NCBI RefSeq assembly: GCF_018991925.1
Contig: NW_024711888.1
Location: 170,001 to 234,000, forward strand
Length of the DNA stretch: 64,000 nt
Origin: Homarus americanus
Taxonomy: Eukaryota > Arthropoda > Malacostraca > Decapoda > Nephropidae
Direction of reading: 5' to 3'
In this document: positions 33,480 to 44,904 of the stretch, piece after piece
Layout of the letters: each line of letters starts with the position of its first letter
How positions within the stretch are numbered: the first letter of the stretch is position 1
Notes under the pieces: generated by a model
What the model saw: only the letters and a program-made list of their open reading frames with translations
Told to the model about the DNA's origin: nothing
Database searches by the model: none
Made by a program: the position numbers and the translations under genes

Positions 33480-33880
33480 TTCTCTCTCTCTCTCTCTCTC
33501 TCTCTCCGGATGAGCTCAATTCGGTTACCTCAGTTTCGTTCAATTGGGTTCAGTTCGGTTCACTTTTACTCAGAACATATACCGGCCCAGCTTCGTTCGC
33601 TACCGTTCGGACATGTTCAGTGTTATTCGGTATGACACGTGTATGTCCTACCATGCCTCGGACTCGAGTGTCCCCCCTACAGGAAAGCGTAGCCCATGTC
33701 CTATACATATCACCAGAAGGGACATGTATGGTCCTCATGTCAAGGTCACTACATGTTACGTCACCTATCACACGTGTCCATTAAACGTCAAAAGGGACAT
33801 TCATGGCTCTCCCGTCGATCCACCCATGTCCAACAGAGAGGATAGGACACATTACCCAACAGGGAGTTAACGGAAAGAGG
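33480..33880. repeat. (CT)n plus decayed GTTCG and ATGTCC repeats
   Basis: (CT)n at about 33481-33507. Then TTCGGTT/GTTCAGTTCGG phrases to 33620, and ACATGTCC / GGGACAT phrases in both orientations to 33870. No exon was recognised. Confidence 0.6.
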
Positions 33881-33984
33881 ACACCCATTCCATGTCAAAC
33901 CAAACAGCCCTTCCCCCCCCCTCTATCCAAAAGGACATCTCAGTACCAACGGGACATCAGGGTGTGAACACGGGGACACGATAA

Positions 33985-34340
33985 ACACAGAGACACGGGA
34001 AGACAAGGGAGAGGGACAGAAGGGACAGAGGAGAGCAGAGAAGGGACAGAAGAGACAGAGAAGGGACAGAGAAGAGACAGAAGAGAGAGAAAGAGAGACA
34101 GAAGGGACAGAAGAGACAGAGAAGAGACAGAGAAAAGAGACAGAGAAGGGACAGAGAAGAGACAGAGAAGAGACAGAGAAGAGACAGAGAAAGAGACAGA
34201 GAAGAGACAGAGAAGAGAGAGCAGAGAAGGGACAGAGGAGAGACAGAGAAGGGACAGAGAAGGGACAAGGAGAGACAGAGAAGAGACAGAGAGAAGACAG
34301 CGAAGGGAAGAGAGGGAGGAGGAGAGACAGAGAAGGGACA
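33985..34340. repeat. GAAGAGACAGAGAAGGGACA minisatellite
   Basis: Imperfect 11-bp-based purine-rich units (AGAGAAGGGAC, AGAGAAGAGAC) over 350 bp. Confidence 0.93.
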
Positions 34341-34434
34341 GGAATGCATGCTCAAGGTGTCGCGTTAACTTTGAGAACAATTCAAGGTAAGAGACATTAA
34401 AAGGTGTCTCTGGTGTCGTCAACCACGCCATTAT

Positions 34435-35052
34435 CACACTCAACCACGCCACTAAACACCACAGACCACTCCACCACGCCACTAAACACTCACACACTCA
34501 ACCACGCCACTAAACACTCACACACTCAACGCCACTAAACACTCACAGACGCACTAACACATAAACACTCACACCTCCAACCACGCCACTAAACACTCAC
34601 ATTCAACCACGCCACTAAACCTCACAGACACATAGCCACGCCACTAAACACTCACACACTCAAACGCCACTAAACACTCACAGACGCACTCAACCACGCC
34701 ACTAAACACTCACACACTCAACCACGCCACTAAACACTCACACATTCAACCACGCCACTAAACACTCCACAGACACACTCAGCCACGCCACTAAACACTC
34801 ACAGACGCACTCAACCACGCCACTAAACACTCACACACTCCACCACGCCACTAAACACTCACAGACGCACTCAACCACGCCACTAAACACTCACAGACAC
34901 TCAACCACGCCACTAAACACTCACAGACACACCCACGCCACTAAACACTCACAGACGCACTCAACCACGCCACTAAACCTCACAGACGCACTCAACCACG
35001 CACTAAACACTCACAGACGCACTCACAGACACACTCACAGACACACTTACAC
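34435..35052. repeat. 32-bp minisatellite (CAACCACGCCACTAAACACT)
   Basis: About 19 copies of CAACCACGCCACTAAACACT followed by CACAGACGCACT or CACACACT. The last 60 bp degrade into CACAGACACACT. Confidence 0.95.
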
Positions 35053-35116
35053 TCAAGTCCAAATTAAATGACCCTTAACAATTAATTAACACATTCAGAT
35101 AGATACTGAGTGTGTA

Positions 35117-37048
35117 TTTATCTTCTGTCTTCCTCCTCTCTGTCTGTCTTCCTCCTCTCTGTCTGTCTTCCTCCCTCTCTGTCTGTCTTCCTCCTCTCTG
35201 TCTGTCTTCCTCCTCTGTCTGTCTTCCTCCCTCTTTTCCTGTCTTCCTCCTCTCTGTCTGTCTTCCTCCTCTCTGTCTGTCTTCCCTCCTCTCTGTCTGT
35301 CTTCCTCCTCTTTTCTGTCTTCCTCCTCTCTGTCTGTCTTCCTCCTCTCCATCTGTCTTCCCTCCTCTCCGTCTGTCTTCCTCCTCTCTGTCTGTCTTCC
35401 TCCTCTCCGTCTGTCTTCCTCCTCTCTGTCTGTCTTCCTCCTCTCCTCTGTCTTCCTCCTCTCCGTCTGTCTTCCCTCCTCTCTGTCTGTCTTCCTCCTC
35501 TCTGTCTGTCTTCCTCCTCTCTGTCTGTCTTCCTCCTCTCTGTCTGTCTTCCTCCTCTCCTGTCTGTCTTCCTCCTCTGTCTGTCTTCCTCCTCTTTTTC
35601 TGTCTTCCTCCTCTCTGTCTGTCTTCCTCCTCTCTGTCTGTCTTCCTCCTCTCTGTCTGTCTTCCCTCCTCTCTGTCTGTCTTCCTCCTCTCTGTCTGTC
35701 TTCCTCCTCTGTCTGTCTTCCTCCTCTCCGTCTGTCTTCCTCCTCTCGTCTGTCTTCCTCTCTCTGTCTTCCTCCTCTCTGTCTCTGTCTTCCTCCTCTC
35801 TGTCTGTCTTCCTCCCTCTGTCTGTCTTCCTCCTTCCGTCTGTCTTCCTCCTCTCTGTCTGTCTTCCTCCTCTCTGTCTGTCTTCCTCCTCTCTGTCTGT
35901 CTTCCTCCTCTCTGTCTGTCTTCCTCTCTCTGTCTGTCTTCCTCCTCTCCGTCTGTCTTCCTCCTCTCTGTCTGTCTTCCTCCTCTCTGTCTGTCTTCCT
36001 CCTCTCTGTCTGTCTTCCTCCTCTCCGTCTGTCTTCCCTCCTCTCTGTCTGTCTTCCTCCTCTCTGTCTGTCTTCCCTCCTCTCTGTCTGTCTTCCTCCT
36101 CTCCGTCTGTCTTCCTCCTCTCTGTCTGTCTTCCTCCTCTCTGTCTGTCTTCCTCCTCTCCGTCTGTCTTCCCCTCCTCTCTGTCTGTCTTCCTCCTCTC
36201 TGTCTGTCTTCCCCTCCCTCTCTGTCTTCCTCCTCCGTCTGTCTTCCTCCTCTGTCTGTCTTCCTCCTCTCTGTCTGTCTTCCTCCTCTCCGTCTGTCTT
36301 CCTCCTCTCTGTCTGTCTTCCTCCTCTCCGTCTGTCTTCCTCCTCTCTGTCTCTTCCTCCTCTCTGTCTGTCTTCCTCCTCTCTGTCTGTCTTCCTCCTC
36401 TCTCCGTCTGTCTTCCTCCTCTCTGTCTGTCTTCCTCCTCTCTGTCTGTCTTCCTCCTCTCCGTCTGTCTTCCTCCCTCTCCGTCTGTCTTCCTCCCTCT
36501 CTGTCTGTCTTCCTCCTCTCTGTCTGTCTTCCTCCTCTCTGTCTGTCTTCTCTCTCCGTCTGTCTTCCTCCTCTCCGTCTGTCTTCCTCCTCTGTCTGTC
36601 TTCCTCTCCTCTCCCCTGTCTTCTCCTCTCTGTCTGTCTTCCTCTCTCTCTGTCTCTTCTTCCTCCTCTCTGTCTGTCTTCCTCCTCTCTGTCTGTCTTC
36701 CCCTCCTCTCTGTCTGTCTTCCCTCCTCTCTGTCTGTCTTCCTCTCTCTGTCTGTCTTCCTCCTCTCCGTCTGTCTTCCTCCTCTCCGTCTGTCTTCCTC
36801 CTCTCTGTCTGTCTTCCTCCTCTCTGTCTGTCTTCCTCCTCTCTGTCTGTCTTCCTCCCTCTCTGTCTGTCTCCCTCCTCTCCGTCTGTCTTCCTCTCTC
36901 TGTCTGTCTTCCTCCTCTCTGTCTGTCTTCCTCCTCTCTGTCTGTCTTCCTCCTCTCCGTCTGTCTTCCTCCTCTCTGTCCGTCTTCCCCTCCTCTCTCT
37001 GTCTTCCTCCTCTCCGTCTGTCTTCCTCTCTCTGTCTGTCTTCCTCTC
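35117..37048. repeat. 19-bp polypyrimidine minisatellite (CTCTGTCTGTCTTCCTC)
   Basis: About 100 copies of TCTCTGTCTGTCTTCCTCC over 1.9 kb. Variants CTCCGTCTG and CCCTCC are scattered through the array. A is nearly absent from the plus strand. The minus (DDR sense) strand is a long GGAGGAAGACAGACAGAGA purine-rich run. The 700-codon Ser/Leu/Cys frames arise because stops need A. Confidence 0.97.
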
Positions 37049-37545
37049 TCTTTCCTTCTCTTGTTCTATCTTATTCTTTATCTTCTTCTTCTTGTGTTTA
37101 ATCTTCGTCTGGTGTTGTTGCTGTTCTTCTTCTTCTTTTTTATTTCCTTCTCCTCTTCTCTCTTCTTCTTGTTATTTCCCTTCTTCTCTATCCTTCTTTG
37201 CTTCCTTCTTCCTTCCTTCCTTCCTTCCTTCCTTCCCTCCCCTCTTTCCTTTGGTCTTTCTTTCTATTGTTCTTTATTTCCTGTCTCCTTCTTAGTCTCC
37301 TTCTTGCCCTCTAATTCTCCATTCTTTGTCTTGCTTCTCTCCTCTCTCTCCTCCTCCACCTCACCTCCTCCTCCCCACTCCTCCTTCTCCTCTTCGTCTT
37401 CCTCCTCCTCCTCCTCCTACTTCCTCACTTCCTCCAATCTCCTCCTCCTCCTCCTCCTCCTTTTCTTCCTCCTCTCTATCTTCTCCGCGTCTCTCCCCCT
37501 CAACTCTTCCCTCTTCTTCTTCTCTCTTCTCTGTCTCTCCTTCAT
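37049..37545. repeat. Pyrimidine-rich TTCTTCTCCT tract
   Basis: Continuation of the C/T strand bias without a fixed unit. It includes (TTCC)n at about 37208-37238 and (CCT)n blocks at 37397-37460. Confidence 0.88.
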
Positions 37546-37554
37546 TCCTTATCC

Positions 37555-37830
37555 GTGTCGCAATATCCGGCTGGGAGACACGCCCAAAATCGGTCCCTCA
37601 CCTCCATAACGCACTCCTGTATCCGGCCACTTCCCGAACACACTACAATATCCGGCCAGGCCCACCTACCCGGCCATGGCTATACGACGTTCTAAGATCC
37701 GGCCATGGCTAAACGCTACAAGACCCGGCCGCTTTACAAGACCCGGCTATGGCTACAAGACGCTACAAGACCCGCCATGGCTACAAGACCCGGCCATGGC
37801 TACAACCTTCTGAACCCGGCCATGGCATTA
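37555..37830. repeat. Decayed repeat of CCCGGCCATGGCTACAAGA
   Basis: About ten irregular copies of CCGGCCATGGCTACAAGACG or ATCCGGCCA. Several hold CCATGG and CCGG. Confidence 0.82.
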
Positions 37831-37904
37831 ATAATTATAAATATATTCTAAATGATTAAGTAGTTCCTGTAGAGTAATAAAGGTATATGTGTGTGTTGTA
37901 CATG

Positions 37905-38458
37905 CAGAGTGGTGTTAGAGAGTGGTGAAAGTGGTGTTAGAGTGGTGAAAGTGGTGTTAGAGGTGGTGAAAGTGGTGTTGGAGAGTGGTGAAAGTGGTGT
38001 TAGAGGTGGTGAAGTGGTGTTGAGAGTGGTGAAGTGGTGTGGTGAAGTGGTGTTAGGAGTGGTGAAGGTGGTGTTAGAGGTGGTGGAAGTGGTGTTAGAG
38101 AGTGGTGAAAGTGGTGTTAGAGAGTGGTGAAAGTGGTGTGAGGTGGTGTAAGTGGGTGTTAGAGAGTGGTGAAAGGTGTTAGAGTGGTGAAAGTGGTGTT
38201 AGAGAGTGGTGAAAGTGGTGTAGAGAGTGGTGAAAGTGGTGTTAGAGGGTGATGGTTGGAGGTGAAAGTGGGTGAAAGTGGTGTTGAGAGTGGTGAAGTG
38301 GTGTTGAGAGTGGTGAAGTGGTGTTGGAGAGAGAGGTGAAAGTGGTGTTGAGTGGTGAAAGTGGTGTTAGAGAGGTGAAAGTGGTGTTGAGAGTGGTGAA
38401 AGTGGTGTTGAGAGTGGTGAAAGTGGTGTTGAGAGGTGAAAGTGGTGTTAGAGCGGTA
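37905..38458. repeat. 21/22-bp minisatellite (GTGGTGTTAGAGAGTGGTGA)
   Basis: About 26 copies of GTGGTGTTAGAGAGTGGTGA plus AA, with 1-8 bp length variants. Confidence 0.95.
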
Positions 38459-38519
38459 TTGTTCTTCATTAGATGTATGGTGGGAGAGAGAGAGAGAACT
38501 GGGGTCCACTGGTAGGAGC

Positions 38520-39115
38520 ACATTAAGACGGACAAATGGAAGGAGAATGCGGGAAGGTCAGGAGGGTAGGAAGGGGGGAAGGGAAGGGGAGTGGGAGAGT
38601 AAGGAGAAGGGATGGAGAGGAAGAGGGAGGAGGAGGAGGGATAATAAGGAAAGGTAGGAAGAAGTGAGAGAAGAGGGAGAGAAAGGAACAAGAGGAAGTA
38701 GGTAGAAGGAGAAACTGGAGACGGGAAGAGGGAGGGAGAGGGAGATGAAAGGAGGGGGAGAAGTATCAAGAGGAAGGAGGATAAGGATGGACAGGCACGG
38801 GAAGAGAAGAGGTAGAGGAGGAAGGAGAAGGAAGACGAGGTTGGGGAGGAAGGAGGAGGAAGGGGAAGGGGAGAGAGAGTGAGGAGGGGAATGAGACGAA
38901 AAGAAAGGAAAAGATGGAAGTGAAAGAGGAGACAAGAAGGAGAGAGATAGGTGAGAGAAGGAGGGAGGGGGTGAGAGAGGGGGTGAGAGGGAGGGGTAGA
39001 GGGGATGAGAGAGAGAAGGAGGGATGAGATGGGGGGTGAGAGGGAGGAGGGGGGGTAAGAGGGAGGAGGAGGGATGAGAGGAAGGAGGGGGGTGAGAGGA
39101 GGGTAAGAGAGGGAG
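38520..39115. repeat. Purine-rich GGAGAAGGA tract
   Basis: About 600 bp G/A-rich on the plus strand. A GGGGTGAGAGGGAGG unit recurs at about 38960-39110. Confidence 0.86.
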
Positions 39116-39209
39116 GTCAAATGGCCAAGTCTTGTATCCCTGCAGCCAACAGCCACACTCAACACTCTCTTGTTCACTGATCAATTTCCTCATTCTGGAT
39201 CACGTTTAT

Positions 39210-39735
39210 AGGCTGAGAAGGGAGAAAGAGAGGAGGGGTGAGGGAAGGGGGAGGGGTGGGGGAAAGGGTAAGAGGGTGGGGGGGAAGGAGAGAGGTGTGA
39301 AGGGAAGGGGTGAAGGGTGTGAAGGGAAGAGGGAGGGTGGGATGGGGAGAGGGGGTGTGAAGGAATAGGGGAGAGGTGGGGAAGGAAATGGAAGGGGGAA
39401 GGGGAAGGAGATGGGAGAGAGAGAGAGAGGTGTTGGACTTAAGTGAGGTGTGGGGGAGAGGTATGAAGGTGTGGGGAAGTAGGGAGGATACAGGTGGAGA
39501 GGGGAGAGAGGGGGAGGTGAGAGGAGGACAGGCAAAAGTGGGGGAGAAGAAAGGAGAGGAAGAAGGGGACAGGGCAGGTTGAGAAGGAAGAGGAAGGAGG
39601 AGGAGGAGGAGGAGGAGGAGGAGGAGGAAGAAGAGGAGGAGGAAGAGGAGGAGGAGGAGGAGAATGAGGAGGAGGAGGAGGAGGAGGAGGAGGAGGAGGA
39701 GGAGGAGGAAGAAAGGAGGAAGAAGAGAAGAAGAC
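39210..39735. repeat. GGGTGAAGGG tract and (GGA)n
   Basis: A G/A/T-rich segment to about 39580, followed by (GGA/GAA)n at 39583-39735. Confidence 0.9.
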
Positions 39736-39780
39736 TCACTCATCCAGAATATATGATCACTAATCGTCTCACCTGTAGTC

Positions 39781-39850
39781 TTCTAACCTAACCTAACCTA
39801 ACCTACTAACCTAACTTAACACAACCTAACCTAACCAAATCAAACCCAAT
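39781..39850. repeat. Telomere-type (AACCT)n short block
   Basis: TAACCTAACCTAACCT with decay to AACTTAAC and AACCAAAT. CCTAA is the complement of TTAGG, the common arthropod telomere unit. Here it is interstitial and short. Confidence 0.82.
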
Positions 39851-39891
39851 CATACTAAACTAACTAACCTAATTTTATATACCAACAACAC

Positions 39892-39934
<43 letters not shown>

Positions 39935-40193
39935 TTCCGACATATATAAAATTTCTGATTCAATAAAAGCGGTAAAGAATGAAAAAAAAAAATAAATAAA
40001 TAATGCGTTTAAGAAGACTGTTATTCACCACTCTCTCGCCAAGGGGAGGAAGGGGGAGTAGGGGTGGGGGTTAGGTGAAAGGGGTTAGGTGGGGAGGAGT
40101 CATGATAATAAAATGAATGAATTTTCAGCAAGTTTTACCAATTTTTAGGAGGTCGTTGAGGGAAAAGACTGTGTTAGGCCTACACCCCCGTCC

Positions 40194-40227
<34 letters not shown>

Positions 40228-40285
40228 ATATGGATGGTAGGGATTAACCTGAGGGAGAGTTTACTACCCTTCTTTCCGCTGTCAT
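39851..40285. other. Mixed intron sequence with (CA)n and (GA)n
   Basis: (CA)n at about 39895-39930, an A-rich patch near 39980 and (GA)n at 40197-40226. No exon was recognised. Confidence 0.6.
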
Positions 40286-40460
40286 CATCATCATCAATCA
40301 CCACCACCATCAATCACCATCATCATCAATCACCATCATCAATCACCACCATCAATCACCACTATCAATCACCATCATCAATCACCACCATCAATCACCA
40401 TCATCAACCACCAACAAACCCCACACATCAATCACCATCATCAATCACCATAATAAGAAT
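40286..40460. repeat. (ATC)/(CCA) repeat (ATCAATCACCATC)
   Basis: ATCACCATCATCA units, about 13, with CACCACCATCA variants. Confidence 0.92.
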
Positions 40461-40715
40461 GACTCACCACCAATAAAACAGCTCTCTTAAGCGGATTACC
40501 TCGGTCGACCCTCAAGATGTGATTTACCCCCCTCCCCACCCCCCCCTAACACTTTAAAAGGACATCACTACAACCAGGTGTGGTGGCGGGGGGGGGAAGA
40601 TGTGACGGGAGGAATGGAGGTAGGGGTGAGAGGAGGGGTTAAGGAACACAAGGGCGCATACCACCTCCATTTATTACACCTCTAATACCACCTTCACCTC
40701 CCTACCCAGAAGTCA

Positions 40716-42120
40716 TATTTGGTCGTTGTGGTGGAGGGTTGTGGTGGTGTGGTGGAGGTGTGAGGTTGTGGTGGTGCTGTGGTGGAGTGTTGTGGTGGAG
40801 TGTTGTGGTGGAGTGTTGTGGTGGAGTGTTGTGAGTGGAGTGTTGTGGTGGAGGTGTTGTGGTGGGTGTTGTGGTGGAGGATTGTGGGTGGAGTGTTGTG
40901 GTGGAAGTGTTGTGGTGAGTGTTGTGGTGGGTGTTGTGGTGAGTGTTGTGGTGAGGTGTTGTGGTGTTGTGGTGGAAGTGTTGTGGTGGAGTGTTGTGGT
41001 GGAGGGTTGTGGTAGTGTTGTGGTGGAGTGTTGTGGTGGAGTGTTGGTGGAGTGTTGTGGTGGAGTGTTGTGGTGGAGTGTTGTGGTGGAGTGTTGTGGT
41101 GGAGTGTTGGTGGTGTGGTGGAGGTGTTGTGGTGGAGTGTTGTGGTGGGTGGTGGAGGTGTTGTGGTGGAGTGTTGTGGTGTGTGTGGTGGAGTGTTGTG
41201 GTGGAGGTGTTGTTGTGGTGGAGGTGTGGTGGGTGTGGTGGTGTTGTGGTGGAGTGTTGTGGTGGGGTGTGTTGTGGTGGAGGGTGTTGTGGTGGAGTGT
41301 TGTGGTGGAGGTGTTGTGGTGGAGTGTTGTGGTGGAGTGTTGTGGTGGGTGTTGGTGGGTGGTGGGTGGGTGTGTTGTGGTGGGAGGTGTTGTGTGGTGG
41401 GTGGTGGAGTGTTTGTGGTGGGTGTTGTGGTGGGTGTTGTGGAGGTGTTGTGGTGGGTGTTGTGGTGGGTGTTGTGGTGGTGTTGTGGTGGGTGTTGTGG
41501 TGGGTGTTGTGGTGGGTGTTGTGGTGGTGTTGTGGTTGGAATGTTGTGGTGGGTGTTGTGGTGTTGGTGGGTGTTTGTGGTGGAAGTGTTGTGGTGGATG
41601 TTGGTGGGTGTTGTGGTGGGTGTTGTGGTGGGTGTTGTGGTGGGTGTTGTGGTGGAGGTGTTGTGGTGGGTGTTGGTGGGTGTTGTGGTGGAGGTGTTGT
41701 GGTGGGTTGGTGGAGGTGTTGTGGTGGGTGTTGTGGTGGAGTTGTTGTGGTGGAGGTGTTGTGGTGGGTGTTGTGGTGGAGTGTTGTGGTGGAGTGTTGT
41801 GGTGGAGGTGTTGTGGTGGTGTTGTGGTGAGTGTTGTGGTGGAGGTGTTGTGGTGGAGGTGTTGTGGTGGGGTGTTGTGGTGGGTGTTGTGGTGGTGTTG
41901 TGGAGGTGTTGTGGTGGATGTGGTGGGTGTTGTGGTGGAGTGTTGTGGTGGAGTGTTGTGGTGGAGGGTGTTGTGGTGGAGTGTTGTGGTGGAGTGTTGT
42001 GGTGGAGTGTTGTGGTGGGTGTTGTGTGGTGGTGTTGTGGTGGGTGTTGTGGAGGTGTTGTGGTGGGTGTTGTGGTGGAGGTGTTGTGGTGGAGGTGTTG
42101 TGGTGGTGGTGTGGTTGTGG
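40716..42120. repeat. 15-bp minisatellite (GTGGTGGAGTGTTGT)
   Basis: About 95 copies of GTGGTGGAGTGTTGT over 1.4 kb with GTGGGTGTTGT and GGAGGTGTTGT variants. C is absent from nearly all of the plus strand. Open frames of 300-480 codons on both strands (Trp/Cys/Val/Gly or His/Asn/Thr/Pro repeats) are by-products. Confidence 0.97.
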
Positions 42121-42268
42121 CTTCCCTCACTTGTGTTTAATGGTTGGTGGGTAATAGATAATGGTTGAACTTGTGGACCACGGCTGATGATGGTGCTGTG
42201 TGTGTTGTGTTGTGCACCCGACCTTCTCGTCGCACGGAAACAAAATGACTACACTTACACACAAATAT

Positions 42269-42322
42269 TAATAATAATAATAATAATATGTATGTATGTT
42301 AAATAATAATAATAATAATTAT
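42269..42322. repeat. (AAT)n with (GTAT)n interruption
   Basis: Two short AAT blocks flank TATGTATGTATG. Confidence 0.88.
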
Positions 42323-42399
42323 ATTTGTATTATGTGTATTTATATGGTTTCTCCTCGTGTTCGAGATGGCGATCTAGGGCCACCTAGGCGTGAATTTGT

Positions 42400-42972
42400 T
42401 TAGGTGTAGGAGCTGTCATAAACACAACAACACCCTGGGTTAACGAGTTGCATGACCCAGTGTTTTAAGGTGTAAAGCTGTCGCCAACACAACAACCACA
42501 GCCTAAGTTAACGAGTTGCGTGACCCAGTGTTTAAGGTGTAGAAGCTGTGCAACATAACAACCACAGCCTAAGTTAACGATTTATGACCCAGTGTTTGGT
42601 ATTAAGCTGTCGCCAACCAACCACACCCTGGGTTAGTTGCGTGACCCAGTGTTTAAGGTGTAGAAGCTGTCGCCAACACAACAACACAGCCTAAGTTAAC
42701 GAGTTGCATGACCCAGTGTTTAGGTGTAAAGCTGTCGCCAACACAACAACCACCCTGGGTTAACGAGTTGCGTGACCCAGTGTTTAAGGTGTAGAAGCTG
42801 TCGCCAACACAGCAACCCTAAGTTAACAAGTTGCGTGACCCAGTGTTTAGGTGTGGCTGTCGCCAACACAACAACCACAGCCTAAGTTAACGAGTTGCGT
42901 GACCAGTGTTTAAGTTAAAGCTGTCGCCAACACAAACCAAGCCTGTTAACGGTTGCGTGACAGTGTCAAGGA
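42400..42972. repeat. 67-bp minisatellite (ACGAGTTGCGTGACCCAGTG)
   Basis: About nine copies of a 62-68 bp unit: TAACGAGTTGCGTGACCCAG, TGTTTAAGGTGTAGAAGCTG, TCGCCAACACAACAACC, then either ACAGCCTAAGT or ACCCTGGGT. The two end types alternate irregularly. Several copies have losses of 3-10 bp. Confidence 0.95.
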
Positions 42973-43004
42973 ATAGTGAAGAACAACTCGCCAACTGCAC
43001 TGGC

Positions 43005-43171
43005 TAACCATTACTGCGATCCACATCGATTAACATCCAGGACCCAATTACTGCTGGGTAGACAGAGGCAAATGGCGTAAAGAAACTTGCCCATAGTTTC
43101 ACCCTGCCCGGGGATCGAACCCGGCCACTCGCTTGCGAGAGGAGTATACTTTCCGTTACACCACAGGTCGC
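43005..43171 (-). mobile_element. tRNA-derived SINE, decapod type
   Basis: On the minus strand a tRNA-like head begins GCGACCTGTGGTGTAACGG (A box TGGTGTAACGG) and has the B box GGGTTCGATCCC about 40 bp later, the spacing of a pol III promoter. It is followed by a non-tRNA body with TTTGCCTCTGTCTACCCAGC and AGTAATTGGGTCCTGGATGT. I know this body pattern from decapod genomic DNA (from memory, no search). The body ends near 43005 next to CCATTACTGCGATCC on the plus strand. It is not a functional tRNA: the anticodon arm CTCGCAAGCGAG is abnormal and the acceptor end is missing. Confidence 0.75.
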
Positions 43172-43362
43172 TACACACACACATAGTACACTTCACCTCA
43201 CAAACTATGTCAACATGCTATTAATTCAGTTGCTATTTTTAAACCTTTATGTAAATAATCCTCATGTGGCGTAGCACTTTATTCCCAGCCATATGACTTT
43301 ATTTATCTACATACTAATTCATTCAGCCTTTATGATCAGTGTTTTGTTGGAGTGATGATGCT

Positions 43363-43470
43363 ATTGTATGTATGTATGTATGTATGTGTGTATGTATGTA
43401 TGTATGTATGTATGTATGTATGTATGTATGTATGTATGTATGTATATGTATGTATGTGTGTGTGCGTGTG
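43363..43470. repeat. (GTAT)n microsatellite
   Basis: About 25 GTAT/ATGT tetramers with GTGT interruptions. Confidence 0.96.
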
Positions 43471-43659
43471 ATGTAATTCCTGACTCTCCTAACTCCCTCT
43501 TTATCACTCTCCTTCACTATCCTCTCTCTCTCTCTCCGTTCCTCCCTCTTCCACGGCCCATTTGCCTTAATCGCCCCTCTCTTCCTCTTCTCCTTCTGTT
43601 CTATTTCTCATCATCTCTACCCTCCTTCTCCCCGTCTCATATTTTCTCAAATTCCTTCG

Positions 43660-43920
43660 TAGTGGTGAAGGAGGAGGAAGGAAGAAGGAGGAGGTAGAGG
43701 AAGGAGGGGATGGTAGAAGGAAGGAAGGAGGAGGTGGTAGAAGGAAGGAAGGAGGAGGTGAAGGTAGGGAGTGAGGAGGAGGTGGTAGTGGTGAGGAAGG
43801 AAGGAGGAGGTGGTAGAAGGAAGGAAGGAGGAGGTGGAGGTAGAGGTGAGAAGGAGGAGGTGGTGGTGGTGAGGAAGGAAGGAGGAGGTGGGGGAAGGAG
43901 GTGGGAGTGAGGTAGGAGTA
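43660..43920. repeat. GGAAGGAGGAGGTGGTAGAA repeat
   Basis: A 24-27 bp purine-rich unit, AAGGAAGGAGGAGGTGGTAG, about nine copies. Confidence 0.92.
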
Positions 43921-44064
43921 GGAGTGGTCGTGTAAATGATGGACTCACCAGCACGCAGTGAGCGCCCGGCTGATAATATATGACACAGCCTCCACCCACG
44001 CCCATGCTTCTGTGTGTGAGAGAGAAGAGACACACACACACACTGGTTGCTGCCACATGTCTCC

Positions 44065-44612
44065 TCCTCCCTCACCATATACTCCTCCACACGCCCTCCA
44101 CTCCCTCCCTCCACCACAATACTCCCCACACGCCCTCCTCCCTCCCTCCACCATAATACTCCCTCCACACGCCCTCCTCCCTCCCTCACCCTACCTCCCT
44201 CCCACACCCCTCCCTCCCTCCCTCCCTATCTCCCTCCAACGCCCCTCCCTCCCTCCCTCCCCCATATCTCCCTCCACACGCCCCTCCCTCCCCTCCCTCC
44301 CACCCTCCCTCCCCTCCCACCCTCCCTCCCTCCCTCCACCACTCCCTCCCCACGCCCCTCCCCCCCTCCCTCCCACCATAATACTCACACCCCCTCCACT
44401 CCTCTCTCCACCATAATACTCCTCCACCACGCCCTCCCATCCCTCCCTCCACCCACCATACTCCCTCCACACCCCTCCTCCCTCCTCCACTCCCCCTCCC
44501 TCCCTCCCTCCACCACTCCCTCCCTCCCACCTCCCTGCCTCCCTCCACCCCTCCCACCCTTGCCTCCCTCCCCACCCCTCCCTGCCTCCCTCCCACATTT
44601 CACATTCCCTCC
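44065..44612. repeat. C/T-rich repeat (CCCTCCCTCCACCATAATACT)
   Basis: CCCTCCCTCC with CACACGCCCTC and CACCATAATACTCC inserts. The G-rich complement gives Gly/Arg/Glu frames, which are by-products. Confidence 0.9.
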
Positions 44613-44904
44613 CTGATAATCCTACCTAATCAACTATTGAATGCCCAACTTCTCTCTCTTATGCTTCCTTTACCTAATCAGTATAATTTTTGCAATGAAT
44701 AGCCAATCAAATTCTCACTTATCAATAGTCAAGAGCCAATCAATTACCAGTTTCTAGATGGAAGAGATGACCAACCAATTACAACCTTCTGTTTGCTGAG
44801 ATTAGCCAATCAATTCTCAGCTTCCATAAGTAGAAAGAATGCCAATCAATTGCAAGATGATTCCATTTTCTGTTCTTCGATGCTGCTCTTTCCTGTAGAG
44901 AGGA
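44613..44904. other. Repeated CCAATCAATT phrases
   Basis: AGCCAATCAATT, ACCAACCAATTAC, AGCCAATCAATTCTC and TGCCAATCAATTGC occur about every 35 bp from 44690 to 44860. A decayed repeat with several CCAAT pentamers. Confidence 0.6.

Noticed and set aside
35110..37295. Two 660-730 codon Ser/Leu/Cys-rich frames
   Set aside because: They run through a 19-bp polypyrimidine array in which stop codons are nearly impossible because A is absent; frames shift with each indel.
40694..42168. Frames of about 480 codons on both strands (His/Thr/Asn/Pro and Trp/Cys/Val/Gly)
   Set aside because: By-products of a 15-bp unit; both strands are open over the same bases and there is no start context, domain or splice support.
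43100..43171. Functional tRNA gene
   Set aside because: A and B boxes are present but the anticodon arm and acceptor stem do not fold as a tRNA, and a SINE body follows.
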